64,000 nt of DNA, taken from assembly GCA_009763385.1 (NCBI GenBank), contig VDCT01000297.1:248001-312000 (forward strand), written 5' to 3'. Below, piece after piece: positions 35,989 through 47,531 of this stretch. The position numbers were made by a program, and so were the translations under genes. The notes beneath the pieces were generated by a model that was not told the origin of the DNA, did no database searches, and saw nothing but the letters and a program-made list of their open reading frames with translations. Numbering within the stretch: position 1 is the first letter of the stretch; each line of letters begins with the position of its first letter. This DNA comes from Coix lacryma-jobi var. lacryma-jobi. Taxonomy: Eukaryota > Streptophyta > Magnoliopsida > Poales > Poaceae.

Positions 35989-36001
35989 GCTCCGATACCA
36001 A
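35989..36001 (-). other. Primer-binding site of Sirevirus B
   Basis: On the minus strand TTGGTATCGGAGC follows the LTR end, as in element A. Confidence 0.7.
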
Positions 36002-36002
36002 T

Positions 36003-38046
36003 TGAAGGACCGAGAAGGCTACCCGAAAGCGACCAGAGGGGGGGTGAATGGGAGCTTCAAAATTTCCTTCTGGAAACTCAATGCCACTGTCCCAAAAACA
36101 ACCCCAAAGAAAAACCCTAGAGCTTGCTAGTGTCCACGACCCTAGATGCAGGGTGGAAGCTTTCAAGAAGCACAGCGGGACACTACACAATTCTAGAAAG
36201 CCAACGCAAAAGACGGAAATCGAATCCGACAACGAACGAGCAAGCTGCGAACGAAAACGTGCTGAACCTGCACTGACCGGACTCTGCCTGCGTCCGGTCA
36301 CTGAGCACCGGACGCGTCCGGTCGTGCAGATACTGTTTTCGGAGCTCTCTGTTTGTGACCGGACTCACTGTCCTGGAGCGTCCGGTCACTAGCAGTGCGT
36401 TCGGTCAGACAAGAACAAGCCCGGTGAACAGTGCCAAAGACGAGTCCGGTCAGAAGAGAAACGATGCGTCCGGTCAAGTCACGGGAGAGATGCGCTGGGT
36501 ATTCAACGACCGGACGCACTGGGTCAGCGTCCGGTCAGCCCGTGCCCAGCGTCCGGTCACTCCGTGACTGCACTGTTCGTCCACCGATTTGCCTCGATCT
36601 CACCCAAAACAAATCCTCTAGGGATCAAACTTGGTGAGATGAGTCACAAGGAGTATAGTGAGCTATCTCTAAGAGATCATGGCTCGAACCTATCTTCAAA
36701 TCGGTGAATCGAAGAATTTCGGGGGAAAGGAGAAAAACTTGACCCGAAACGAAAATCGACCGATCTCCTAGACCGTGAGGTTAGAGGTGAATTCCTTCGG
36801 TGGAAAGAAGTGCCTCATGATCTTGAACAACTTGGTTCAAACCGATTTGCAAAAGATGAACCGAGCAAAGAGATCAAGCGACGGGAAAATCGTGGAGAAA
36901 AAGGATTCCGCGAAGAACACGAACAAAACGCGAATCACACCCACGAATTGCAAGCCGAAGCGCAAACACACGCTACGACAAGGAGGTTACGACCTCCTTT
37001 CCTCAAAATCAACGGTACACAGAGTTCAAGTTTTCTCTGCGGATCTCAGCTACCTACAGCAGGGGATGGGAGAGCAGGAAACCCTAGGAAGCAAGAGCAA
37101 ATGAGATGGCTAAAACTGAGATGGGGGAGGAGGGTGTCTCCCCTGACTACTTAACCTATTCTAGACTAAGTCTATTTCCTACTCTACCCCTCTCTATTCT
37201 AATTACAGAGCGAACCAGCTAAACCCTTGGGTTATTCTGGACCAACTCAGTGGTAGGTGTATCCGACGGCCACGCCCGCACAAACCGAAGCATTGCCTCG
37301 ACGCAACCTTCGGATCGCCGCCACGTGCCGCCCTCGCTCTGCACCCCCGGTTTTGTGGCCCAAACCGGGAAACCAACCTTTTCCAGCCAACCCCCGGTTT
37401 TGGGGCCCAAACCGGGAAACCAGCCCACCAGCTTCTGAGTTTTGAGGCCAAACTCAGCAAACCCTCAGCGCCCAGGTTTTGAGGCCCAAACCTGGAAACC
37501 GTCCTCAGCCCGAGTTTTGTGGCCAAACTCGAAAACCCTCAGCCCGAGTTTTGTGGCCAAACTCGGAAACCGTCCACGCCCAGGTTTTGAGGTCCAAACC
37601 TGGAAACCGTCCATCCGATGGTTTTTCCCTGGCTCTACCACCAAACCGAAGCTGTTGAGGGGATGCACCGCCCGTGCACCCCGTCCACCGACACGTGTCC
37701 CCAGGTCCTCGACCTGAGCAACACCGTGCCCCGCAAGTCTCCGCTCGTCGCTATCCCAGGCTGCCAGCCACCACAGCTGATCCTCAGGCACTCCGGTCCC
37801 TCAGTCCAAGCCTCACGTCCGCCCTTCACTGCTCGATACATCGGCATGGCACGTCCGCCGCACGGCACGCCCATCCTTCATCGTACCCAGTCCGTCGGCA
37901 CGACACGTCTCAACTTGACCTTCACCTTGCCCTCGATCACTGTCTCCGTGCTCGACACCTGCACAACACAAGCCAAAGAACATGCGATCAAACCCGTTGA
38001 CAATCACTCATCACTTAGAGACTCGGCATACACCCATGTATCCGCA
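36003..38046 (-). repeat. 5' LTR of Sirevirus B
   Basis: 2044 bp. Contains the hairpin array at 37346-37603 and a CCGGACGC/GCGTCCGG array at about 36285-36565, but lacks the CTCGACC repeats of A. The place of A's TATA-like box reads GGTTAAGTA here and in the truncated LTR. The right flank (38047) starts GTGTG. Confidence 0.9.
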
Positions 38047-38380
38047 GTGTGTAGGCTCGGTAGGATTATACGTTTGCATAAAAGATTCATACTCTGTTGT
38101 GACCTTTTATGACAATTTCCCCACTAAGAATAATATAAACATATCATTCTTAAGTTGGATTTAGATAGCCTTAGTGATCCCCTCTATACTTTTAGCTTCT
38201 CCGTCCTTGTTAGTTACTCAGGGGTTATACACTTGAGACTCATCGCTATCCGTTCCTTTGGGTTCGATATTAAAACTGGGTTACTCCGGTGAAGTGTTAC
38301 ATCGGTAGATTTTATCTGTGCGCTTGCGGATAAAGTAGAGTGTGCGTTAATTTATACCAACAGCAGGTCCTTCCGGTGAG
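38047..38380 (+). other. Retrotransposon remnant of unknown family
   Basis: No ORF. The stretch from about 38210 (GTTACTCAGGGG, then GGTTACTCCGGTGAAG and GTGCGCTTGCGGAT) resembles the 3' part of grass LTRs from memory, but its other copy is not in the window. It lies between element B and the envelope-like ORF. Confidence 0.35.
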
Positions 38381-38561
38381 CCGTCGTGGTGCCCGAACGT
38401 GTCGGTCTCTCACCTTTGCTTGGTCCATTCGTCGCGTCTCGTCAGGTAGCTTGCCATGTCTCTCGTCTCGTCTCCTTTGCTTTGCTTCCGATAGGGTCTT
38501 CTTCTCTCTAGATTATATGCTCATATATATCCCTATCTAACTCTTGCAGCGAGTCGGGACC

Positions 38562-41322
38562 ATGTCAGTGAGCAGTGTCACCGTGTCAGCTTACTCCGGA
38601 GCCAATCTCGCGGATACGGAACGAGGCCAAGCCTCTGAGGATCAGTCCAGTTTCTCTCTTGTCCGAGGCAGTGGTTCTGTTCTTGTAGCGATGGCTCGCT
38701 GCAAGAACGTCGGTGGAGGTCCCGGGGCCGATCCTCCTCCACCTCGCCCTCCGTCTGGTGACAAGGGGAAGAGGCCGCAGAAGCTCATCTCCAAGAAGCG
38801 CAAGAGACTTGATCGGGACTCAGAGATGGCACTAGCAGCAGCACGAGCAGCCGAGCGAGCCGAGCAGGGTGGTCAGGCTGGTGGTCTTCATATTCGTGAC
38901 CTAGCTTCAGCTCAGGGCAGTCAGGGCAGTGGTTAGCAGAGCGGTCAGCGAGTTCACGACTTTCTCACAGAGCAGCAGGTGCAGGCCCTGCTTCAGACCG
39001 AGGGAGGAGTTGTCCGAGTTTAGGGTCACGAGTACTCTCTCGACGACCCCGCTCAGGTCCTTCCTCCCGACTTCCAGTTTCCGTCAGAGGCAGCCTCAGC
39101 ACTTGCAGCAGCCACAGCCAGTGGGTCAGCTCCGGAGCCCAGTACAGCTACAGAGACCCCGGTAGAGGGTCAGCCAGAGGAGGAGCAGCCAGTTCCGCCG
39201 CCTGTCCGTCGGTCCACCCGTACTCGCACTCAGGTGTCTCCCAGACTTGAAGGGCAGAGGCGGGGTGGTCGACCCCCTCCGAGGCCACAGGGACCCCCAC
39301 CTGTGGAGCACTTGGACCTGCGGGCTGCGACAGCACGTCAGGTGCAGGCCTTGCGTCTGATCCCCTACGAGGAGTGGTTCCCAGCCGCCAGGCACCCTCA
39401 GGCCTCCGAGGGTTTCTACACAGTGATCCAGGAGGATTTCTACAGAGCCTATGTCAACAGCGGCGTTCATATTCGACCCCACAGAGTTTGCCCGCTGGAG
39501 ACGATAGTTGCAGTTGTTGGGGAGGCCGTCCGTCCTATGCTATCATATCTACCTGGATTAGCAGATCTTCTTGGACGGAGTGGTCAGTACATTGAGGACT
39601 GGGTGTGTCAGTTCTACGCGTCCCTGTGGATCTCCCCGGACCACCGGTTCCTCCACTTTGCCTTCAAGGGGAGGTCCTACAGGCTCTACAGCTCCCGTGC
39701 CAGAGAGTACCTCAGTCTGACTGCCTATGCGACCAGGGTTCACACAGTGTGCTATGGAGACACTGAGCCTCCTCGGCGACCACACGCAAGAGAGATTCCA
39801 CCAGCAGACCTAGTCCGTGTCTATTTCCAGGAGCCGTTCGGCGAGGGGTCCAGCCGGCGTCCTCGTGACTTGACGCCGACGGCCCGTCTCGTGAACGAGG
39901 TCATGAGGCGTACTCTTCTCCCCCGGACAGGCTACAGAGAGGGGTTGAGCAGGATTCAGATTTGGCTCGTTCACCACTTGGTCTCCCAGCTCGAGTTTGA
40001 CATTTGGGACGTTATTATTTCTGAGATGGAGGACACACTGGCAGAGGGCTTCAAGGGTCATCGGCAGCTTCCCTATGCTCACCTGATCTGTTTCATTTTG
40101 AGGAGGAGGATTCCGGCACTGCTTCCAGAGCTTCTCCAGTCCCCGATGGAGTTCCCCGTGTATGACACTCGCTAGATTGTCGGGGATCATCCAGACACTC
40201 GTCCCAGGGGTCAGCGTCAGAGGCCAGTTGTCACAGAGACAGAGGCACAACAGGACGAGGCCGTTAGTCAGTTGGCAGAGGCTGAGCTCGTAGCACTTGA
40301 GGCAAAGGGCGAGGACCCTGACCTTGAGGTTCCGTCTGACAGCACCGACGACGACTACGCTCCTCTCCCGAGGATGCGTCCACCGGCTGTTCACGACTCA
40401 GAGGCCTCCTCCTCGCGCATGGCCGGCTCCGATCCAGCACTCCTGGCTATTCTCGGAGCAGCAGCAGTCCAAACTGTCTGAGGAGGTTCAGCGTTCGGCT
40501 GAGGAGTAGCGACGCCAGGCTCAGGAGCAGGCTCGACAGGCCGAGGCACAGGCAGTGGCAGCAGGACAGGCTCAGGAGCGCCAGGACTCTCTCCAGAGGC
40601 AGATGATTCAGCTTCAGACACAGACACTTGCTTTCATGGAGAGGATGGCAGCTCTTCCTCAGTTACCTCCACCGCCGACTCAGTTTTAGCTGCAGCAGCC
40701 CGGACTGTCGACCTCGTACTACACGTCAGTTCCTTCGTCGACGGTCTCGCCCCTTCCACAGTATCCGCAGTGGTTTTCTTCACCCCTGCCAGGGCAGCAG
40801 CTAGGGTTCACGTCGATCCGCTCAGGCTTCACTCCTACTTAGACGGAGTCAGTTCTCATGACCCCTCGGAGTCTGGAGGCTTCGTTTAGTGAGCTCACCG
40901 GTCTGCCTACCCCGCCAGACTTTGTCTTACCGGTGACCTCAGCTCCAGCTCCTGCTCCCTCTACTGGTACCACAGAGACACTCCCTTCGTCAGTAGCGTC
41001 ATCCGAGCCACCGGTCTCTGAGAGTCAGACTCTGCTTGTCAGTTCAGCACCTGAGACTCTTTTGACCGTGTCAGTGGCAGTGACCGAGCCCGTGGACCCT
41101 CCTCCAGCTTCAGAGACTCCACAGTCAGAGCTTCCAGCGCCAGAGGTCGCTCCCGAGTCAGCTGAGCAGACCCAGACTGCTTCACCTCCACGTCCAGTGT
41201 CCGAGGGTCAGCCAGCTCACAGTTCGTTGTCCGACGAGGAGGCCTACCTTGCTCAGTTTGAGACTCTACCGCGCACCTCGTCGCCCGACCCGTCTGCTCC
41301 CGTCCTGCCTTCTGACCCTTAG
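38562..41322 (+). pseudogene. Envelope-like ORF of Sirevirus C with several TAG codons
   Basis: Reading starts at ATG 38562. It has a Pro/Lys-rich start, a coil of Ala/Glu/Arg, Ser/Thr/Pro-rich sequence and RRSTRTRTQ near 39210. A conserved globular region (39290-40170, with the motifs YEEWFPAARHP, FYASLWISPDHRFLHF and LHF/RSYRLYSS) resembles the plant transposon-protein domain found in Sirevirus envelope-like ORFs. A Gln-rich coil (40500-40660) and a long Ser/Pro/Thr-rich tail follow. In-frame stops are TAG at 38934, 39021 and 40173 in one frame, and TAG at 40507, 40687, 40840 and 41320 after a shift near 40470; the last may be the natural end. No TAA or TGA interrupts it. Function of such ORFs is unknown. 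Confidence 0.65.
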
Positions 41323-42184
41323 GTTTTGGTTCTTGATGCCAAAGGGGGAGAGAGTGTATGTTAGACATAGGGGGAGCTTGTGAGAGGGTCTCGGTTCTTT
41401 TGTGTGATCTTGCACTCATATGCATACATGTTTATCTTTCGACACTTGTATGATATGTGTATGTCTTTTGGATGTGACATGTTATGCTTCACTTGTTATT
41501 TTCTACATGTCACTTGATTATGCTCATTTACTTTGCTTCCGCACTTATACTCCGATAAATGAGCTTATTCATAAGTACTTGTGTTAATTCTTATTATGTT
41601 GAGTACTTATGTGGACTTGGTTTGTATAAGCATGCCTAACCCCTTTTGATCTTATTGTCACATGCTTATATGAACCAAGCTATTGAAAACCTCACCTCTC
41701 TTTCAAACATACTTGAGGTTGTCATCAATCACAAAAAAGGGGGAGATTGTGAGCATCTAGGCCCCCAGTGGGTTTCGGTGATTGGATGACAACGGTAAAT
41801 TACTATGACTAACATGTGTTTTGCAGAAACAGTTGAGTTAGGTCATGGTAATGATGATCGTGAGGACACTATGGTATTCATGTCCCCTTATTGATGGAAT
41901 TCGTTCAGTTTTCAAAGGATGGACGACGAAGACGGTGATAGGCTAGTTCTAAGTGTCATTTGGTGTTGAAGGACAATTAGAGTAGCATAGGTCTTTGTTT
42001 TACCTTTGGCCGTACTATAAAGAGGGGTTTGAATGGGTAGCTTGACCAAGGTGAGAATTTTGAGTTAGGTGTGGTGAACACTTGTTAACCAAAGCCCTAG
42101 GTAGCTTAGAAAGGTCCCTAAGATCATAAGGAAGAAAGTTCGTGAAGGGAGCGTCGCTAACCGAAGTCGTTTCGGACTTCAAAT

Positions 42185-42495
42185 AGCGACCAGACGCTTA
42201 AACCCTAGCGACCGGACGCTGGGGCATGCGTCCGGTCAGTGGGCTGGCTGAGGGAGTAAGTCTGGTTGCGATCAGACTCACCCTCATCAATCGATCGGAC
42301 GCACCAGGAGGGTGAGTCCGGTCGTACTCAGAGAGGTTCCAGAGAGCAATTTTGCTGACCGGACGCGTCCGGTCAATGGTGATCGGACGCATGGAAGCGT
42401 CCGGTCAGCAGTTTGTACAGGTGTCAGGCTCAACGTCATGTAGCCGTTAGGCACTGACCGGACGCGTTCGGTCACCCCGACAGTGCGTCTGGTCA
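42185..42495 (+). repeat. CCGGACGC/GCGTCCGG array in LTR C
   Basis: About ten copies of GACCGGACGC or its complement GCGTCCGGTC, some forming the palindrome GACCGGACGCGTCCGGTC. Comparable arrays are at about 16337-16625, 26463-26750 and 36285-36565 in LTRs of the other family. Confidence 0.8.
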
Positions 42496-42547
42496 GTGCA
42501 TAAACTGGCTGGACTTACCCCTTCGTGCATGATTTGAGTTGGGGGGG

Positions 42548-42555
42548 TATAAATA
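42548..42555 (+). promoter_or_regulatory. TATA box of LTR C
   Basis: TATAAATA follows a run of seven G and precedes GCCTCCCCC; it is the likely core promoter of this LTR. Confidence 0.6.
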
Positions 42556-43276
42556 TGCCTCCCCCTCATTCATGCTATTACTCTTGCTCATTTGAAAGGT
42601 TGCCAAACACATTGTGAGTGCAAGTGAGTGCAAGAGGCCTAGTGAGGTTGAGAGATTTGATAATTGAGTGATCAAACACCTCATTAGTGAATAGAGAGTA
42701 GAAAGTGTGCATCCACCCATCTCATTAGCCTTGCGTTGGTCAAGTTAGAGTTCTTGCTTGTTACTCTTGGTGATCGGCATCACCTAGATAGCTTGGTGGC
42801 GATCAGAGAGCTTGGTGATCATCCGGAGGCATTGTGGATGACCCAAGCCAAGTTGTGATCGGTAGCGAGCGATTCACCGGGCCGGAGTGACGAAGAATCA
42901 GCTCGTAGTGAGCACTTGATCCTTGCGTGGATCAAGGGGGAGCGATACCCTTGCGTGGGTGCTCCAACGAGGACTAGGGGGTGTGCCGACACCTTGATAC
43001 CTCGGCAAAAAGATCGTCGTGTCATCTCTACTCTCTTTACTACGCATTTACCTTTGAGCAATTCAATTCCGCATTTACTTGTTGTTCTTTCATAAGTTGA
43101 ATTGCCATGCTAGAGTAGAAATGGTTTAGCGATAGTCTTTTGTGCAATTGATTCTTGTCAAACACACTTCTAGGCACTAGGGGGTTAATTGAGGCTTGAT
43201 AGGTTTTAATTCTTGCAAGAAGTTTTAGAAAAGCCCAATTCACCCCCCCCCCCTCTTGGGCATCTTGATCCTTTCA

Positions 43277-46200
43277 GGCAGTTCAAAATCAGATTGGTTA
43301 GGAAGAAAATTAGGGGCTGGGCTCTTAACATTAATTCTAGTATTAGGAGGCAGAAGCAGGAGCTCCTTAAGGAGTTTGAAATCCTGGATATGAAGCAGGA
43401 AGATAGAGCTTTGGACCCAAGAGAACAAGAAAGGATGCAAACCATTATTGGTGAGCTGGAATCTATCTGGAGAATGGAAGAGATGAAAGCCCAACAAATA
43501 TCTAGAGATAGGAATATTAAGGAGGGTGATAAGAACACTACTTACTTTCAGACCATTGCTAACCAACGACATAGGAAGAAAAGGATTGTGGGTCTAGAAG
43601 GTCCTAATGGGTGGTTGGAGGATAATAATGAGATGTTAAACCATGCTGTGGATTTTTACAAATCCCTGTTTGGTCCAGAGGAGAAGAGCGATGTTAGGCT
43701 GAATGCTAATTTCTGGGAAGATGATGAAAAGGTGTCGGAGACCGAGGTTAACCTCCTTGAGGCTAATTTTTCTGAGGAGGAGGTCAGGGTGGCAGTCTTT
43801 GGATCTTATGCAGGAGGTGTTCCTGGTCCGGATGTTTTTTCTTTCCTTTTTTATCAAACCTTTTGGGAGGTCATCAAGAAAGACTTAATGAGGTTGGTGA
43901 ATAGCTTTCAGGAGTATAATCTCAACTTAGATAGACTTAACTATGCTATGATCACCTTAATTCCTAAAGAAGCTGAGGCTAAGACTCTTAAGAAGTTTAG
44001 GCCTATCAGCTTTATCAATTGTATCTTTAAAATTTTTACTAAAATGCTGAATAATAGGCTAGTGTCTATAGCTCATAGATTAATAGCTTCTAACCAAACG
44101 ACCTTCATAAGATGTAGATACATTTTAGAAAGTGTGGTGGCTGCGCATGAGATTGTTCACAACGTACACAAAGAGAAAGAATCAGGTGTCATTCTTAAGT
44201 TGGACTACGAAAAAGCTTACGATAGAGTTAGTTGGGATTTCCTTGAGGAGATGCTTAGCTCTAGAGGCTTTGGCGATAAGTGGATTAGCTGGATTAGGGC
44301 TGTAGTGAGGGGTGGCTCTATTTGTGTTAGAATCAATGATGAAAATAGCAGGTATTTTAAGCCTGGGAAAGGTTTGAGACAGGGAGATTCTCTTTCCCCT
44401 CTCCTTTTCAATTTGGTGGCGGATGTGTTCTCACGTATGCTTATGAAAGCTGCTAGACAAAACCTTATTACGGGTCTTCTCCCCCAAGTAATTGAGGGCG
44501 GAGTCATCAGTCTTCAGTATGCTGATGATACCTTGCTGTTTTTAGAGAATAACCTTGAAAAGGCTAATTCCCTTAAGTGGTTGTTAGTTTGCTTTGAGAA
44601 AATGTCTGGCATGAGAATTAATTACGATAAAAGTGATATCTTGACAGTTGGAATAGAGGAGGATACAACAAACTGTTTTGCAAAAAAAATTGTTGTATGA
44701 GAAGTAATTTCCCCATTAAGTATTTGGGAGTCCCTCTTCATTATACAAAATTAAGGAGACAAGATTTACAATCAGTTATAGATAAGATTGTTAAGAGGAT
44801 AGCTGGTTGGAGAGGTAGACTTTTGTCATATGCTGGAAGGTTAACCCTCCTTAAAGCTTGTTTGGCCAGCATACCTATCTATTTGTTGTCCATTATTAAG
44901 TTTCCCAGGTGGGCTATAGATATGATTAATACACACATGGGCCATTTTCTTTGGAATAACTCGGATAATCAGCACAAGTACCATTTAGCCAATTGGAAAC
45001 TAGTCTCTCAGAAGAAGGATGTCGGGGACTTGGGGATCCCAGATATGAGAAGTTTGAATTTAGCACTTTTGAGTGCTTGGATCTTTAGATACCATTTGAG
45101 TTCAGAAACTATTTGGCGGAAAATTGTTGTCTTCAAATACAAAACGGACAATCCGAATATTTTTTGCTGCCCTGATGTTGGGGCTTCTCCCTTTTGGAAG
45201 GGTGTGCTTTGGGCCATGCAAGCTGCTCATATGGGGGTCAAATGGGTAGATGGGGATGACAATAAGATTAGATTTTGGGAGGATCATTGGATTGGTAACA
45301 CTAGTTTGGCTATTGTGTATTGGCCGTTATATGTCATTTGTGAGCAATAAGGGAAAACTATTAGGCATATTTGGGATGGGGAGAATTTGAGGCTGACTTT
45401 TAGAAGGAATGTGTCTGGGAGTGTTATGGAGTTGTGGTGGGAACTGTGTGGGTTAATGGATGGTGTTTCCCTCTCTAGAGAGGATGATCAAATTTTATGG
45501 AATTTTACCTCATCTGGTCAATATACTGTGCAGTCCTTGTATGCTATGATTAATCACAGAGGTGTAACACCAAAGTATATGAACTCTATTTGGAAAATTG
45601 TAATCCCACCTAGGGTCCAGTTTTTCCTATGGCTGTTGGCAAATAATAAGCTGTTAACAAGAGATAATTTAGCTAAGAGGAGAGATGTTAGTGATCCTGC
45701 ATGTTTATTTTGCACTGAGAAGGAGTCAATTAGCTATCTCTTTTTTGAATGTTGCATGAGCAGCAATGTTTGGTTAGATGTTGCAAACTTGTTGGATATA
45801 AATTTGGGTCATAATTTTGAAAATACTGCTCGGTTTTGGGTTGCTGGCAAGCGACATCAGTTCACTAATATTGTTTCTTCAGCGGTTCTCTGGTCTATAT
45901 GGAAATTAAGGAATGATATTCTTTTTCAGGGCGTTACATGGTTGGGGATGAAGATTATTTTGCTGCGGATTGTTCGAATGCTAAGAAGGTGGAAGGTGTT
46001 GTTCAAGGAAGATGTGGATTTCTGTGTGGAAGAGTTCGCAAGGCGTCTGGAGGTCAAAGCATGCTTGCCCCCTCTGCTTATGTGGAGGGCGGAGGAGGAG
46101 ACGACGACTTCATCAGAGTTGGATCAATCGGTTGTTCAGTCTTTGGCTTCAATTAGATAGTCTTGGTCGCCTTGTTGAGCGCTGATGTACTCTGCTTTAT

Positions 46201-46331
46201 CATGTTTTCCGTTGTTCATCTGGGGGATGGTTGCGTGATGGTGGACGCGCCTGATACTTGTACGCTCTCTAAACGTTGTTGCTTTTGGTAATGCAAAAGC
46301 GGGGGTTTTCCCCTTTCTTCTAAAAAAAAGA
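43277..46331 (+). pseudogene. 5'-truncated LINE (L1-type non-LTR retrotransposon)
   Basis: The second ORF of an L1-type element, without the endonuclease part. RT motifs in order: RPISFINCIFKIFTKMLNNR near 44000, KLDYEKAYDRVSW near 44200, GLRQGDSLSPLLFN near 44370 and the active-site YADD at 44518-44529. Then the KYLGVPLHY region (44718), and a zf-RVT domain (about 45590-45780, ending in a Cys/His cluster). ORF end TAG at 46156; tail AATGCAAAAGCGGGGG... followed by eight A at 46322. A 1-nt indel in an A-run near 44683 and a TAA at about 45348 break it. Its 5' end is cut by LTR C. Confidence 0.9.
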
Positions 46332-46918
46332 AGTCATCAGACTGATATGATGGCTTGATCAACTTATTGCCAAGTGAAATCATATTTCCATTTAGTAGCC
46401 ATAGATAATGATTCTGAACTCATGGCATAGCTCTCTGTTTGTTCAAAAGTTTAGTTTTCTGTTTTTCACATAGGTAATTTATTTCAAATAATTTATAGCT
46501 GACTTAATTCTATATTAAGGCATGACCTGTATGAAAATTCAACCTGCACACCCTACTGAGGAAGCATGGCTCTAATTACGCAATTCATGAACAGACATTC
46601 ATTCTGTGTAAGCACTCAGTTTCAGTTTTCTTTGTTTCTTTAGGTGGAAAGATGTCATCCAATACATCAGAGGGTTCTGGAACTCTTGAGAGGGTTATGG
46701 AACTCTTTAGTTCTAGATCTTGCTATATTTTTTCCATTCCTGGTAACTAAGCAAACTTTCGTTTTTCAGATCAAGATCAAGAACTTGAAGAGGGCTAGCA
46801 GTAGCAGCATGTTGTGACGGTCCATACATTAAAAAATATATATACTCTGCTAGTGTTTGAATGGTCTGGCCTATGACTGCAACTTAATTGGATCTATGCT
46901 AGTGTTTGATTTGATATA
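46332..46918. other. Non-coding stretch 3' of the LINE
   Basis: No convincing ORF. A few short stretches flanked by AG and GT (46645-46675, 46771-46818) could be exon remnants but carry no recognisable protein. Confidence 0.4.
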
Positions 46919-46920
46919 TA

Positions 46921-47171
46921 CTCCCTCCATATGAGAAATAGAAGTCGGTTAGAACAGTGATACAGTCTCCAAAGCATAATTTTAACCACTTATTTTTAAA
47001 ATATTTGTTGTAAAGTGGTATATGTATATTTTTATGAACTTTTCAAGACAAATTGATTTATATGCTTTTTACATCTCTAAACTCAACAATTTAACAGCTA
47101 TTCATGATTTATATTCTCAATGTTTGATCTAAATCTTGTCAAAACGAATACTATTTCCTATATGGGGAGAG
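46921..47171. mobile_element. Stowaway-like MITE
   Basis: 251 bp with inverted ends CTCCCTCCATATGAGAAATA and its partner ending TATGGGGAGAG, flanked by TA on both sides (46919-46920, 47172-47173). CTCCCTCC ends and a TA target are typical of Tc1/mariner-related Stowaway MITEs. Confidence 0.85.
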
Positions 47172-47187
47172 TATGAGGCCAACCTTA

Positions 47188-47528
47188 GGCCATCTGCAAT
47201 GGTGGTTAAATTGCTAGCTATTTGATCTCGAGAAGGAATTCTATTGGCTATGAGGACGTCTTTAACAGTAAGTTGCAAATAGCCAGATAGATGAGGTATA
47301 TAAATAATAAAAAAGAAACACTTTCATTGGCTATCGATAAGAGAGATCAAATAACTAGCGACGACCAAATAGCTAATTTAGCATGATCTCCTAGAAATAT
47401 CTCTCTCACATAACTCTCCATATTTATATGTCTCATCTAGCTAACTATTTGCAAATTGTCATTCATAGCTAATAGAATTCCTCCTAGAGATCAAATAGCT
47501 AACGATTTAAGCACCATTACGGACGCCC
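47188..47528. mobile_element. Tourist-like MITE with long inverted repeats
   Basis: 341 bp, starts GGCCATCTGCAATGG and ends with the complement-like CCATTACGGACGCCC, flanked by TTA on both sides (47185-47187, 47529-47531). The inverted repeats extend about 65 bp (GCTAGCTATTTGATCTC versus its partner). TTA targets indicate the PIF/Harbinger group. Confidence 0.85.
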
Positions 47529-47531
47529 TTA

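Larger units (their letters stand above)
27443..38046 (-). mobile_element. Sirevirus-like Ty1/copia retrotransposon B, 3' LTR truncated
   Basis: Same family as A, opposite orientation: 5' LTR 38046-36003, primer site, gag 35939-33264, pol 33258-30061, polypurine region and a 3' LTR reduced to 28462-27443. The remaining 1020 bp of the 3' LTR correspond to 37027-38046 of the 5' LTR with equal length. The other 1024 bp are gone at the junction with A. Pol is intact and gag has one in-frame TAG, so this is the best-preserved coding set in the nest. Without a full 3' LTR it is not expected to replicate by itself. Confidence 0.92.
38381..43276 (+). mobile_element. 3' part of a third Sirevirus family (C) with envelope-like ORF and 3' LTR
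   Basis: No gag or pol is present. An envelope-like ORF (38562-41322) is followed by about 400 bp of non-coding sequence, a polypurine tract AAAAAAGGGGGAG, and an LTR 41748-43276 that starts TGTGAGCATC and ends TTGATCCTTTCA. The LTR differs in sequence from those of A and B. An ORF between pol and the 3' LTR is typical of part of the Sireviruses. The 5' end was lost or displaced. Confidence 0.75.
41748..43276 (+). repeat. 3' LTR of Sirevirus C
   Basis: 1529 bp, TG...CA. Contains a CCGGACGC/GCGTCCGG array (about 42185-42495) directly upstream of a TATA box at 42548, and the CACCCCCCC motif near 43242. It joins LINE sequence at 43277 with GGCAG as the flanking five bases. Confidence 0.85.

Noticed and set aside
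38562..41322. TAG used as a sense codon
   Set aside because: A nuclear plant genome with the standard code; intact copies of other elements use CAG there. Mutation of methylated CAG is simpler.
43213..43276. LINE ORF starting upstream at 43213
   Set aside because: This part of the open frame is the end of LTR C; the LINE begins at 43277.
46640..46820. Host gene exons between the LINE and the MITEs
   Set aside because: Short pieces with AG/GT borders but no protein similarity I can recognise and no consistent frame.
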